The notes below the pieces were generated by a model, which saw only the letters and a program-made list of their open reading frames with translations, was not told the DNA's origin and did not search any database. A DNA stretch of 64,000 bases from Methyloversatilis universalis EHg5. Lineage in GTDB: Bacteria > Pseudomonadota > Gammaproteobacteria > Burkholderiales > Rhodocyclaceae. Positions 44,586 through 53,475 of the stretch are shown piece after piece; the stretch's first letter is position 1; every line of letters starts with the position of its first letter. A program made the translations under genes and the position numbers. The DNA is taken from the NCBI RefSeq assembly GCF_000378945.1, contig NZ_KB900539.1, positions 3,546,122 to 3,610,121 on the forward strand, in the 5' to 3' direction.

Positions 44586-47021
44586 TCAGGCGGCGCGTGC
44601 CTGCGGCAGCGGGTCGGCGCCTGCGGCCTGCGTGGCGGGCGCCGGCCGCAGCAGGAAGTGGCCCAGCGCCGGCAGCAGGATGAGCGCGCCCAACATGTTC
44701 CACAGGAACATGAAGGCCAGCAGGATGCCCATGTCGGCCTGGAAGCGGATCGGCGAGAAGGCCCAGGTGGCGACGGCGATGCCCAGCGTGACACCGGTCA
44801 GCACCACCACCTTGCCGGTGAACAGCAGCGAACGGTAATAGGCGCCGGACAGGCTGTCGCCCGCACGCAGGCCAGCCAGCGTCACGGTGAGCACGTAGAG
44901 CGCGTAATCGACGCCGATGCCCACGCCCAGTGCCACCACCGGCAGCGTCGCCACCTTGACGCCGATGTCCAGCCACACCATCAGCGCCTCGCACAGCACC
45001 GAGGTGAGCATGAGCGGCAGCACCGCGCACACCACCGCACGCCAGGAACGGAAGGTGACGAAGCACAGCAGCACCACCGCGGCATACACCAGCGCCAGCA
45101 TCTGCCGGTTGGCCTGACGCACCACGTCGTTGGTGGCCGCCTCGATGCCGGCGTTGCCGGCGGCCGGCAGGAAGCGCGCCGCCTCGCTGTCGTACTTGCG
45201 GCCGAAGGCTTCCACCACCGCTGACACCGACAGCAGGGTGTCGGCCTTGTGGTCCTTCAGGAAGGTCTGGATGGTGAGGAAGCTGCACTGCGCGTCCAGC
45301 GTTTCGCGCGGCGCGTACTGCGCCACCGAATTGATGCTGGCCTGGTCGCGCGACAGTTCGTACCACTTCGGATTGCCTTCGGCGAAACCGACCAGGCCGT
45401 TCTTCGCGGTGCCGACGAAGGACAGCGTGGATTCGACGCCGGGCAGCGCGCGCAGCTGGCTTTCCAGCGCATTGACGCGCAGCAGCGTGGCGTATTCCGA
45501 ACAGCGGCCCTTGGGCGTCGGAATCATCACCGTGTAGACGTCGCTGCTGGCAGCGTAGCGGCTCACCACGTAGGCGTTGTCGAGGTTGTAGCGCGAATCC
45601 GGGCGCAGTTCCGGCGCGCCGGCTTCGAGGTCACCCACCTTGAGTTCGAAGCTCACCACCAGACCGGCCACGCCCAGCAGCGCGGCAACCACCACCGCGA
45701 CCGTGGCATAGCGGCGCTCGGTGAACAGATCGAGGAAGGCCCAGAACGGATGCTTCACCGCCTGCCCGGATTCGTCGTTCGCCGCCTCGGCCCGCAGGCT
45801 GCGCACCGCGGCAGCCGCGCTGACGCCGGTATAGGACAGCAGGATGGGCAGCAGCACGAGGTTGGTGAAGATGAGCACGCCCACGCCCAGGCTGGCGGCC
45901 AGCGCCAGATCCTTGATGACCGGAATGTCGATCACCATCAGCACCGCGAAACCGACCGCGTCGGCCAGCAGCGCGGTCAGGCCGGCGAGGAAGAGGCGGC
46001 GGAAGGTGAGCCGCGCCGCCACCAGCTTGGGCGCGCCGCGGCCGATGTCCTGCATGATGCCGTTCATCTTCTGCGCGCCGTGACTCATGCCGATGGCGAA
46101 CACCAGGAAGGGCACCAGAATCGAGTACGGATTCAGTTCGAAACCCAGCAGCGGCAGCAGGCCGAGCAGCCACACCACGGCCACCACCGAGCACAGCACC
46201 ACCAGCGCGGTGCTGCGCACGCAGCGGGTGTACCAGAACAGCACCGCGGTACAGATGCCCAGCGCCACTGCGAAGAAGCCGATGATCTGCTGCATGCCGG
46301 CCATCAGGTCGCCGCTCACCTTGGCGAAGCCGGTGATGTAGATGCGCACGTCCTCGCTCGCGTGGCGGGCGCGCAGGTCTTCCAGCCGGCGATTCATGTC
46401 CAGGTAGTCCAGCGGCTTGCCGGAGTCGAAGTCGACGTCGAGCAGCGGCATCTGGATCACCGTGGACTTGAAGTCGGCGGCGACGATCTGGCCGATCTGG
46501 CCCGATCGTTCGATGTTCTTGCGCAGCTGCGCCATCATGTCCGGCGAGCCGTCGAAGCCGGGCGGCATCACTTCGCCGCCTTCCAGCCCCTCTTCGGTCA
46601 CGCCCACCCAGCGCACCGCCGACATCCAGATCGACTTCACGAAGGAGCGGTCGACGCCCGGGTACAGATAGACCTCGTCATTGATCCGGCGCAGCGTCTC
46701 CATGTATTCCGGGTAGAAGATGGAGTCGCGCTCGGTGGCCACGACGATGCGCAGCACATTGCCCGAACCGGCGAGCTGCTTGCCGTAGGCCCGCATGTTC
46801 TCGATGTAGCTGTGGTTCGACGGCAGCATGCGCTCGAAGCTGGCGGCCAGCTGCAGCGACAGCGCCTGCCAGCCCAGCACGGCGGTGAGCAGCGCGCACA
46901 GCACGATGACCCACAGCCGGTTGTTGAAGAACAGGCGCTCGATGGACGAGCCGGCCCGCGCGTCGAAGCGGGTCACCTCGTCAGAGGCGGATGCGCCCGC
47001 GCGATGAATGTCGTGTTTCAT
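44586..47021 (-). CDS. RND-superfamily (MMPL-type) transporter
   Basis: An 811-residue inner-membrane permease of the MMPL/hydrophobe RND branch. It has TM1 (LWVIVLCALLTAVLGW, about 35-52), a large periplasmic loop, a block of five TM helices (about 245-400, including SILVPFLVFAIGMSHGAQKMNG), a second loop and a second five-helix block ending LLAFMFLWNMLGALILLPALGHFLL. RND transporters of this type export or take up lipids, sterols and hydrophobic compounds. Its start overlaps the stop of the YCF48-like gene by four bases (ATGA), indicating coupling. No membrane-fusion protein is adjacent. Confidence 0.9.
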   Translation of the reverse strand: MKHDIHRAGASASDEVTRFDARAGSSIERLFFNNRLWVIVLCALLTAVLGWQALSLQLAASFERMLPSNHSYIENMRAYGKQLAGSGNVLRIVVATERDSIFYPEYMETLRRINDEVYLYPGVDRSFVKSIWMSAVRWVGVTEEGLEGGEVMPPGFDGSPDMMAQLRKNIERSGQIGQIVAADFKSTVIQMPLLDVDFDSGKPLDYLDMNRRLEDLRARHASEDVRIYITGFAKVSGDLMAGMQQIIGFFAVALGICTAVLFWYTRCVRSTALVVLCSVVAVVWLLGLLPLLGFELNPYSILVPFLVFAIGMSHGAQKMNGIMQDIGRGAPKLVAARLTFRRLFLAGLTALLADAVGFAVLMVIDIPVIKDLALAASLGVGVLIFTNLVLLPILLSYTGVSAAAAVRSLRAEAANDESGQAVKHPFWAFLDLFTERRYATVAVVVAALLGVAGLVVSFELKVGDLEAGAPELRPDSRYNLDNAYVVSRYAASSDVYTVMIPTPKGRCSEYATLLRVNALESQLRALPGVESTLSFVGTAKNGLVGFAEGNPKWYELSRDQASINSVAQYAPRETLDAQCSFLTIQTFLKDHKADTLLSVSAVVEAFGRKYDSEAARFLPAAGNAGIEAATNDVVRQANRQMLALVYAAVVLLCFVTFRSWRAVVCAVLPLMLTSVLCEALMVWLDIGVKVATLPVVALGVGIGVDYALYVLTVTLAGLRAGDSLSGAYYRSLLFTGKVVVLTGVTLGIAVATWAFSPIRFQADMGILLAFMFLWNMLGALILLPALGHFLLRPAPATQAAGADPLPQARAA

Positions 47022-48103
47022 GATCCCTTGCCCTGTCCGCCTTCACCCTGCCCCGCGTGCGCCGGCAGGTCGAATGCCTTCACGCCCAGCACGCCGGTCG
47101 CCAGCGCCCGGCCGTCCGCGGTGGCCACCACCCCGGACAGCGACGGCAGCCGCTGGTCCATCACGCTGAAACTGCGGCCACCGTCCCGGCTGACCGCCAC
47201 CTCGCCGGACTGGCTCACCATCAGCACGCCCGGCTGTCCGCCCTCCGCTGCAAGCAGCGCAGCGCCGGTCCATGACGCACCGGTACCGGCATCGATCCGG
47301 CTCCAGTGGGCGCCGCCATCCGCACTGTGGAAGGCGTTGCCGCGCAGGCCGAACACCAGCAGCTCGCCCGGCCGCGGGCTGGCCAGACCGAAGAAACTGC
47401 CCTCGTAGGGCGACTCGACGCGGGCGAACGACGTGCCATGGTCGTGCGACACGAAGATGGAACCGCTTTCGCCCACCACGTACAGCGCATCGCCCGACGG
47501 GCGGATGGCGTACAGGTGGCGCCCTTCCGGATTAGGCAGCGCGCCGTTGCGGCGCACCCAGGTCCTGCCGCCGTCCGCGGTGCTCAGCAGCAGGCCGAAA
47601 GCGCCGACCGCGTGGCCGTGCAGCGGGTCGCTGAAGTACACGTCGAGCAGCGGGTCGCCCGGGTTGGCCGGCGGCGCGTCGGCCGCCACCTCGCCGCCGG
47701 TTTCAGGCAGCGCCGCGATGCGGTTGCCGTCCAGCTGCAGCGTCCAGCTCTGGCCGCCGTCGCCGCTGGCCAGCACCACACCGCTGTGGCCCACCGCCCA
47801 GCCCTGGGTGGGCGTGGCGAAGTGCAGGCCGGTGATGGACACGCTGACCGGCACCCGGGCCTGCTTCCAGCTGCGGCCGTTGTCATCCGAATACACGATG
47901 ACGCCGGCCTCGCCGGCGGCCACCAGCCGGTCGCCAGCCCGCGTGGCCGCCACCAGGAAGGCGGCCGGTGCGCTGGCCGACTGCGCCGACGGCTGGGCCA
48001 GCGGATCGAGCGGGTCGAGATCGACCGCGAAACTGCCGAGCGCGGCGCAGGCCAGCCCCACGGCGATGGTGAGTGCGCACGTCGCGCCTAGTCGGTTTGC
48101 CAC
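47018..48103 (-). CDS. YCF48-like beta-propeller (BNR-repeat) exported protein
   Basis: A 361-residue secreted protein with an N-terminal signal (TCALTIAVGLACAALGSFA) and BNR/YCF48-type repeats: SDDNGRSWKQ, SGDGGQSWTLQ, TADGGRTWVRR, SHDHGTSFARV, SADGGAHWSRI and SRDGGRSFSVM. Related proteins, named after a photosystem II assembly factor, sit next to RND transporters and DUF1302/DUF1329 genes in non-photosynthetic bacteria, so a periplasmic partner for the transporter is likely. It is 37 bases downstream of the DUF1329 gene. Confidence 0.85.
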   Translation of the reverse strand: MANRLGATCALTIAVGLACAALGSFAVDLDPLDPLAQPSAQSASAPAAFLVAATRAGDRLVAAGEAGVIVYSDDNGRSWKQARVPVSVSITGLHFATPTQGWAVGHSGVVLASGDGGQSWTLQLDGNRIAALPETGGEVAADAPPANPGDPLLDVYFSDPLHGHAVGAFGLLLSTADGGRTWVRRNGALPNPEGRHLYAIRPSGDALYVVGESGSIFVSHDHGTSFARVESPYEGSFFGLASPRPGELLVFGLRGNAFHSADGGAHWSRIDAGTGASWTGAALLAAEGGQPGVLMVSQSGEVAVSRDGGRSFSVMDQRLPSLSGVVATADGRALATGVLGVKAFDLPAHAGQGEGGQGKGS

Positions 48104-48140
48104 CTGAATCTCCGGAACGTTTGGGCGGATGCCTGCGGTC

Positions 48141-49484
48141 TCAGCGCACGCCGCGCACGACCATGCCTTCAGGCGTCAGCAGGTTGGCCGACGGCGGCGG
48201 CTCGGCGATCTGGATCGGGCTCTTCTCGTCGGTGTTCAGCGTGACCGTGTAGGAACCCTTGATGAAATCCATCGTGACCCAGTGACGCAGATTGACGGCG
48301 GGCATTTCCGGCATCAGGGTCGGATAGCCGACGCTGGTGTGCCACAGGCGGCCCTGCGCGTCCCAGGTGTTGCCGATCACCATGGTCCAGCTGTCCTCGT
48401 CGGCATACAGCTTGCGGCGCGCACGCACGTCACGCTGGCCCTCGCGCACCGTGCCCTCGATCTCCCACACCCGGTGCAGCTCCCAGCGCACGGCGTCCGG
48501 ATTGGTGTAGTTCTTGCCGATCAGGTCCTTGTGCGGCGTCAGCAGCAGACGGTTGTTGTTGTAGGGGATGAACATTTCCTTCTTGCCCACGATCTTCCAG
48601 TCGTAACGGTCCATCGGGCCGAAGAAGATGAAGGGCTGGTCGAAGAAGTCGACCCCGGAGTTCACGAAGTTGGGCGTGTCGCAGCACAGATTGGGCGCGC
48701 GGCGCACGCGGCGCTGGCCGACCAGGTACTGCCAGGAGGCACGGGTGTTGTCCAGGCTGTCGCGGAACATGAGCAGTTCGCCGGCGCGCACCGACGGTGC
48801 GCTCACCGACTGCAGCACGCCGAAGTAATAACCTTTCTGCAGCGACTCGACCGACTCCGACTTCTCGTAATACGGCACGCGGATTTCATTCACCGCACCG
48901 GTGGCCAGCGCCGAGGTGCCGCTGGCGTCGATCACGTAGCTGTGCATCGGCCACACGATGCCGGCCGGATGCACGCGCAGGTTGTGGTTCCACACCACTT
49001 CGGCGCCGCTCTTCGGAATCGGGAACGGGGGGCCGCCGAAGGCGTTCTTGACGGCGAAGCCCTCAAGCTTGGTGCGGGTGGCGTTCTTGAAGGTTTCCTC
49101 GTACACCCACTCCGGCGCCGCCGCGGTACGGTGGGTCTTGTAGACGTTGAGCTTGTAGTCCGGGTACTTCTTCAGCAGGTAGACCTGACCTTCGTCCAGC
49201 TTGTCGGCGTACTGCGCCATATTGGCCGCGGTGATGGTGAACAGCGGCTTTTCGTCAGCGAACGGGTCGATGCGCGGCGTGCCCTGCTTGTAGCCGGCCG
49301 GCGCCTTGGCATAGCCACCGGTCCAGGCCGGAATGCTGCCGTCCTTGTTGCCGGCCTTCTCCGCGCCCAGCGGCGTCAGTTCGGTTTTCAGCTTCGCCGC
49401 TTCATCGGCGCCCACGGCAGCCAGTGCGCCGCTTGCGGTCGTCAGCGACAGCAGCGCCACCGACAGTGCGTTCATCAGTTTCAT
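48141..49484 (-). CDS. DUF1329 outer-membrane lipoprotein-carrier-like protein
   Basis: A 447-residue exported protein (signal MKLMNALSVALLSLTTASGALA). The DUF1329 core is visible from LKTELTPLGAEKAGNKDGSIPAWTGG through NNNRLLLTPHKDLIGKNYTNPDAVRWELHRVWEIEGTVREG. Family members are structurally like LolB and occur with DUF1302 proteins in steroid, alkane and polyester-degrading bacteria. The reaction or ligand is unknown; handling of hydrophobic molecules across the periplasm is the usual guess. It lies 20 bases after the DUF1302 stop. Confidence 0.88.
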   Translation of the reverse strand: MKLMNALSVALLSLTTASGALAAVGADEAAKLKTELTPLGAEKAGNKDGSIPAWTGGYAKAPAGYKQGTPRIDPFADEKPLFTITAANMAQYADKLDEGQVYLLKKYPDYKLNVYKTHRTAAAPEWVYEETFKNATRTKLEGFAVKNAFGGPPFPIPKSGAEVVWNHNLRVHPAGIVWPMHSYVIDASGTSALATGAVNEIRVPYYEKSESVESLQKGYYFGVLQSVSAPSVRAGELLMFRDSLDNTRASWQYLVGQRRVRRAPNLCCDTPNFVNSGVDFFDQPFIFFGPMDRYDWKIVGKKEMFIPYNNNRLLLTPHKDLIGKNYTNPDAVRWELHRVWEIEGTVREGQRDVRARRKLYADEDSWTMVIGNTWDAQGRLWHTSVGYPTLMPEMPAVNLRHWVTMDFIKGSYTVTLNTDEKSPIQIAEPPPSANLLTPEGMVVRGVR

Positions 49485-49504
49485 GTCTTGTCCTCCGTCT
49501 TTTT

Positions 49505-51187
49505 TCAGAATGAGCGCTGCAGCGTGACGGACACGAAATCGCGGTCCGCCAGGCTCTGCTTGAAGGTGAGGTCAGGCGTCAGGTCGGGACGCAGCACCAC
49601 GGCCGGGCCTTCCGAACCGAAGTAGTGGGTGTAGCGGATGCCCGCCTTCCACACCTGCTGATACAGGCCGTTCAGACCGATGCTGAAGTCGCCGCCCTTT
49701 TCCACGCCGCCGTTGAACTGCGCCACCGCACCCGAATTGCCCTTGGGGTTGTAGCCGACGCCGATCGGCATCGACAGGTCGAGGCCGGGCAGCGCCTGGA
49801 ACCAGTTCGGCTCCAGGATGAAGCGCAGGCCCCAGGCGTCGCGCGACGAGTTCGGATCGAGCGCGGCGCGGTTGCGGGTGACGCTGGTGACGCGGTTCCA
49901 CGCCACTTCGGCCAGCAGCATCGCGCTGTCCCAGAAGGCGGTGCGGTTGAACGAGAAGATGGCCGACAGGTTGGCGTGCGCGGTCTTGCCGATGGCGTAC
50001 AGCGCATCGCCGTTGATGCCGGCGCTGCCGGTCGGGCTGACATCGATTTCCGGCGCGCTGACCAGCGGTGCGTTGCGGCGGAAGGACACTTCACCGGACA
50101 GGTTGAAGTCGGCCACTTCGGTACTGAAGCTCATGCCGTACGTCTTGATGCCTTCCGGATACACGTGCTGGAAGTTGGCCGGCGCACCCGGCACGCCCAG
50201 CGCACCGAGCGGGCGCAGATAGGCCTGCGGCAGCTTGTCGTGGTAGCGCGCGACATAGAAGCCGAACTCGGTGTCCATGCCTTCCGGACGCCAGCGCAGC
50301 TGCGCGCCGCCCTGACCGGAATCCCTGGCGTCGAGGTCGTCCAGCCGCGCCACCGACGGCGCCAGGCCGACCGGGCCGAACAGGAAGTTTTCCGAACCCA
50401 TGCCCAGCACATCGACGGTCGAGAAATAGCTGCCGGACGACGGGATGCGCGACTTGCGCCATTCGAACTGGTAGTAGGCGCCGACCGAGAGGTTGCTCTT
50501 GATCTGGTACTGCGCCGAAATCTGGTTCACCGGCAGGATGATTTCCTTGAACTGCGAACCGGGCACCGACAGCAGCTTCACCACGTCGACCGGCTGCTGG
50601 GCGCCGGCAATGCCGTTGGCGCCGAAGAACAGCGTTTCGCCGTACAGCACCGAGTGACGGCCGAGGCGGAAACCGCCATCCTCGTTCTTCGCCCAGATGA
50701 AGGCGTCGAGCAGTTCCGCCTTGCGACCGTGGATCTTTTCGGTGGCATCGGTGAATTCGTTGAACGGCACCGAGGTCTGGTTGGCGCGCAGCGGGCTGTC
50801 GTGGTCGTTCGAGCGGTTGTACACGCTGTCATACCAGGCGGCCGCGCTGACGCGGGCGCCGACCCGCTGTCTGTAGGAGAGGTCCAGTTCGCTCAGCACG
50901 TCGATCCGGTTCGAAATCAGGCCGCGGTCGAAATTGCGGTCACCGTCATCGAGGTCGATATTGGCCGAGCCGGGCGCCACGTCGTTGACCAGCGCCGACG
51001 AGCGGTTCTCGACCCGCCAGGCAGCGCTGTACTTGAAGGTGTTGTCCCAGCGGATCTTCAGATCCGGATTGTCGTTGGCGATCTCGAAACCGTACGCGGA
51101 CGGTGCCGAAAACGCGGCGGCGATGGCGAGCAGCAGCGCCTGCCGGTGGGCGGGGCAGCGGCCTGCGCCCGGGATGCGTTCGAACAT
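49505..51187 (-). CDS. DUF1302 outer-membrane beta-barrel-like protein
   Basis: A 560-residue exported protein with a signal peptide (ALLLAIAAAFSAPSAYG) and alternating-strand sequence ending in a C-terminal Phe (VSVTLQRSF), as expected of an outer-membrane barrel. The DUF1302 signature FEIANDNPDLKIRWDNTFKYSAAWRV opens the mature protein. First gene of the operon DUF1302-DUF1329-YCF48-RND. The 423-base gap upstream holds the LysR-type promoter motif but no gene I can support; 51188-51390 would be an unusually long leader of about 200 bases. Confidence 0.88.
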   Translation of the reverse strand: MFERIPGAGRCPAHRQALLLAIAAAFSAPSAYGFEIANDNPDLKIRWDNTFKYSAAWRVENRSSALVNDVAPGSANIDLDDGDRNFDRGLISNRIDVLSELDLSYRQRVGARVSAAAWYDSVYNRSNDHDSPLRANQTSVPFNEFTDATEKIHGRKAELLDAFIWAKNEDGGFRLGRHSVLYGETLFFGANGIAGAQQPVDVVKLLSVPGSQFKEIILPVNQISAQYQIKSNLSVGAYYQFEWRKSRIPSSGSYFSTVDVLGMGSENFLFGPVGLAPSVARLDDLDARDSGQGGAQLRWRPEGMDTEFGFYVARYHDKLPQAYLRPLGALGVPGAPANFQHVYPEGIKTYGMSFSTEVADFNLSGEVSFRRNAPLVSAPEIDVSPTGSAGINGDALYAIGKTAHANLSAIFSFNRTAFWDSAMLLAEVAWNRVTSVTRNRAALDPNSSRDAWGLRFILEPNWFQALPGLDLSMPIGVGYNPKGNSGAVAQFNGGVEKGGDFSIGLNGLYQQVWKAGIRYTHYFGSEGPAVVLRPDLTPDLTFKQSLADRDFVSVTLQRSF

Positions 51188-51398
51188 TACCTCTCCTCCT
51201 TTTTTATGGAGCCGATCCCTGCACGCCGTCTTTCATGCGGCGATCCAGTCGGCTGACGGGTCCGGAACCGGTGCTCGGCGATGCACGCGATACCCCGCGT
51301 GCGGTGCAGATTCGCCGGCGCCTGCCGGGTGCGCCGGAAGGGTCCGCAAGCGGGCCTTTCCGACGCCGGGAACGACTTTTTTCGGGTCGTCTGATCTG

Positions 51399-51428
51399 AC
51401 AATAAGAGGGGCCAGCCATGCCGTCCAA
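51399..51428 (-). promoter_or_regulatory. Promoter of the DUF1302-RND operon
   Basis: Minus-strand TTGGAC (51423-51428), 18-base spacer, TATTGT (51399-51404). The -35 overlaps the conserved GTATTGGAC half-site, which fits a LysR-type activator bound against the -35. Predicted start is near 51391. Confidence 0.5.
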
Positions 51429-51464
51429 TACTTTTTGACAGCTACATCAATACCGAAAAAGTAT
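51423..51464 (-). promoter_or_regulatory. LysR-type box (ATAC-N7-GTAT plus GTATTGGAC) before the DUF1302 gene
   Basis: ATAC-CGAAAAA-GTAT at 51450-51464 is the BenM/CatM-type LysR recognition pattern (T-N11-A core). A second half-site, GTCCAATAC on the plus strand (GTATTGGAC on the minus), lies 22 bases closer to the gene. The same two elements with the same spacing precede dmpC (55037-55077) and dmpR2 (62896-62937), always on the minus strand. Confidence 0.6.
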
Positions 51465-51610
51465 GTACATGCGCGTTTGAAAGCCCTCCTCCGCGTGTGG
51501 AAAACGCAGGTCAAAACACTTTCAATTCATGGGTTTGGGCCGCCGCATGACGCGACACGCCCGGCGATGTACGCGCCGCCGGCCACCGGCCGACCACGCA
51601 CCGAGGGTGC

Positions 51611-51826
51611 TCAGATGCCTTCAGGCACCTGCTGCTTCTCGCTGCGCAGTCCGGCGGTCACGCCGGCCACCGAAAAGTCTTCGCTGCCGTGCTCGGTCAC
51701 CAGGATGCGCACGGTTTCCGCCTTCACGCCGAGCGTGGTGCACACCGCGTCGGTGATGGCGGCGGCGACCGCGCGCTTCTGTTCCACGCTGCGGCCGGTC
51801 ATCAGGTGCATTTCTATGATGGGCAT
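51611..51826 (-). CDS. dmpI: 4-oxalocrotonate tautomerase
   Basis: A 71-residue tautomerase converting 2-hydroxymuconate (enol) to the 2-oxo form in the 4-oxalocrotonate branch. After Met removal the catalytic Pro1 is exposed (M-PIIEMHLMTGRS); the conserved arginine is present in VRILVTEHG context. It is a little longer than the 62-residue classical XylH/DmpI. The ATG at 51824-51826 has GGAGGAG upstream. Last gene of dmpC-E-H-I, 32 bases after dmpH. Confidence 0.9.
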   Translation of the reverse strand: MPIIEMHLMTGRSVEQKRAVAAAITDAVCTTLGVKAETVRILVTEHGSEDFSVAGVTAGLRSEKQQVPEGI

Positions 51827-51858
51827 GTTCTCCTCCTTGTCTTTTTGTGCGCTGCGCG

Positions 51859-52662
51859 TCAGTCGACGAAGCGCATCGATACGTCGCCCAGTTCCTGGAA
51901 ACGCGCGATCACGCAGTCGCCTGCCTTGACCGCGATCGCTTCGGTGATGCCGCCGCTCATGACGAAGCTGCCGGCCGGCAGCGTTTCGCCCTGTTCGGCC
52001 AGGATGTTCACCAGCATGGCCACCGCGTCCGCCGGGTGGCCGAGCACCGCTGCAGAGGCCGCCGCGGCCACGATTTCGCCGTTCTTCTCCATCACCACGC
52101 CCAGCGTGCGCAGGTCGATGTCCTGCGGCCGCCGCGCACGGCCACCGCCGACGAAGCGGGCGGACGAACCGTTGTCGGCCACCACGCTGGGCAGGTCGAA
52201 CTTGAAGCCGGAAAAGCGCGAATCGATCACCTCGACCGCGGGCAGCACGTAATCGGTGGCCGCCAGCACCTGTTCGCGGGTGCAGCCGGGGCCGGCCAGC
52301 GGCGCACAGGTGACGAAGGCCACTTCGCACTCGACCCGCGGATGCACCATGTCGCCGGTGGAAATGGCCGAGTTCTCCGGCCGCGCCATATCGCTGGTCA
52401 GGAAGCCGATGCTGGGCACGTTCACGCCCATCTGCACCATCTTGGCCTTCGAGGTCAGGCCCACCTTCCAGCCGACCTGCCGGTGGCCGCGCGCCAGCCA
52501 GCGGCGGCGCAGCTCGGCCTGCACCGCATAGCCGTCGGCCACCGTCATCGCCGGGTATTCGTCGGTCAGCTTCGGGATGGCGTATGCCCGGGTCTGCGCG
52601 CCCTCGACGCGCTCGCACAGACGCACGATGTCTTCCCTGGACAGCGTCAGCTCGCTGCTCAT
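51859..52662 (-). CDS. dmpH: 4-oxalocrotonate decarboxylase
   Basis: A 267-residue metal-dependent decarboxylase giving 2-hydroxypenta-2,4-dienoate. Landmarks shared with DmpH/XylI: VGWKVGLTSKAKMVQMGVNVPSIGFL, EVIDSRFSGFKFDLPSVVADNGSSARFV, LGVVMEKNGEIV and AVLGHPADAVAMLVNILAEQGE. The hydratase next door is a paralogue; the MVQMGV and SSARF wording separates the decarboxylase. Its ATG overlaps the dmpE stop (ATGA), typical of the DmpE-DmpH pair, which form a complex. Confidence 0.92.
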   Translation of the reverse strand: MSSELTLSREDIVRLCERVEGAQTRAYAIPKLTDEYPAMTVADGYAVQAELRRRWLARGHRQVGWKVGLTSKAKMVQMGVNVPSIGFLTSDMARPENSAISTGDMVHPRVECEVAFVTCAPLAGPGCTREQVLAATDYVLPAVEVIDSRFSGFKFDLPSVVADNGSSARFVGGGRARRPQDIDLRTLGVVMEKNGEIVAAAASAAVLGHPADAVAMLVNILAEQGETLPAGSFVMSGGITEAIAVKAGDCVIARFQELGDVSMRFVD

Positions 52663-53456
52663 ACCGCACTCCTTCCGGTGAATTTCACCCGGCAGCTGCC
52701 CAGCCCGCCGACGGTGCACACCAGTTCGTCGCCACCGGTCACCGGCACCAGCGCCGACTGCGAACCGGACAGGATGATTTCGCCGGCGCGGAACGGAATG
52801 CCGAGCCGGCCCAGCGTGTTGGCCAGCCAGGCCACCGCGTTGGCAGGTGAGCCCTGCACCGCGGCGCCGACGCCGGTCGAATGCAGTTCGCCGTTCTTCT
52901 CCAGCACCATGCCGGCCATGGTGATGTCCAGCCGGCGCGGGTCGCCGCGCGTTTCGCCGAGCACGAACACGCCGCAGGAGGCGTTGTCGGCCACCGTATC
53001 CTGGATGCGGATCTTCCAGTCGGTGATGCGCGAATCGACGATTTCGAAACAGGGCGCCACGTAGTCGGTGGCGTGGATCACGTCCATCGCGGTGATGCCC
53101 GGCCCCTTCAGGTCGTGCTTGAGCACGAAGGCCAGTTCGGCTTCGGCCTTGGGCTGTATCAGCCGGCCGAGGTCTATCGGCTCGCCTTCGCGATACACCA
53201 TGCCGGACGTGAGCTGGCCGAAGTCCGGCTGGTACACGCCGAGGAAGTCCTGCACCGGCTTGCTGGTCACGCCTATCTTCTTGCCGACGATGGTTTCGCC
53301 GGCGTCGAGCCGTCGCTGCACCATGCGCAGCTGTATGCGGTAGGCATCATCCAGCGTGATGTCCGGTTCGCGCTCGAGCAGCGGCGGCACCGTGCGGCGC
53401 TCGACCAGCGCCGCATAAAGCTCGTCGCCGTAAGCCTGGATCTTTTGTGCGTCCAT
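52659..53456 (-). CDS. dmpE: 2-hydroxypenta-2,4-dienoate hydratase
   Basis: A 265-residue hydratase making 4-hydroxy-2-oxovalerate. Landmarks of DmpE: GKKIGVTSKPVQDFLGVYQPDFGQLTSGMVY, EIVDSRITDWKIRIQDTVADNASCGVFVLG and VAWLANTLGRLGIPFRAGEIILSGS. The ATG at 53454-53456 gives MDAQKIQAYGDELY, matching family starts. The next enzyme in the route, the DmpG aldolase, is not in the window. Confidence 0.93.
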   Translation of the reverse strand: MDAQKIQAYGDELYAALVERRTVPPLLEREPDITLDDAYRIQLRMVQRRLDAGETIVGKKIGVTSKPVQDFLGVYQPDFGQLTSGMVYREGEPIDLGRLIQPKAEAELAFVLKHDLKGPGITAMDVIHATDYVAPCFEIVDSRITDWKIRIQDTVADNASCGVFVLGETRGDPRRLDITMAGMVLEKNGELHSTGVGAAVQGSPANAVAWLANTLGRLGIPFRAGEIILSGSQSALVPVTGGDELVCTVGGLGSCRVKFTGRSAV

Positions 53457-53475
53457 GATGTGCGTAAAGAGAGTG

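Noticed and set aside
51233-51514. A 93-codon minus-strand frame in the gap before the DUF1302 gene
   Set aside because: It would overlap the promoter and LysR-type sites, has no ribosome site, and shows no family resemblance.
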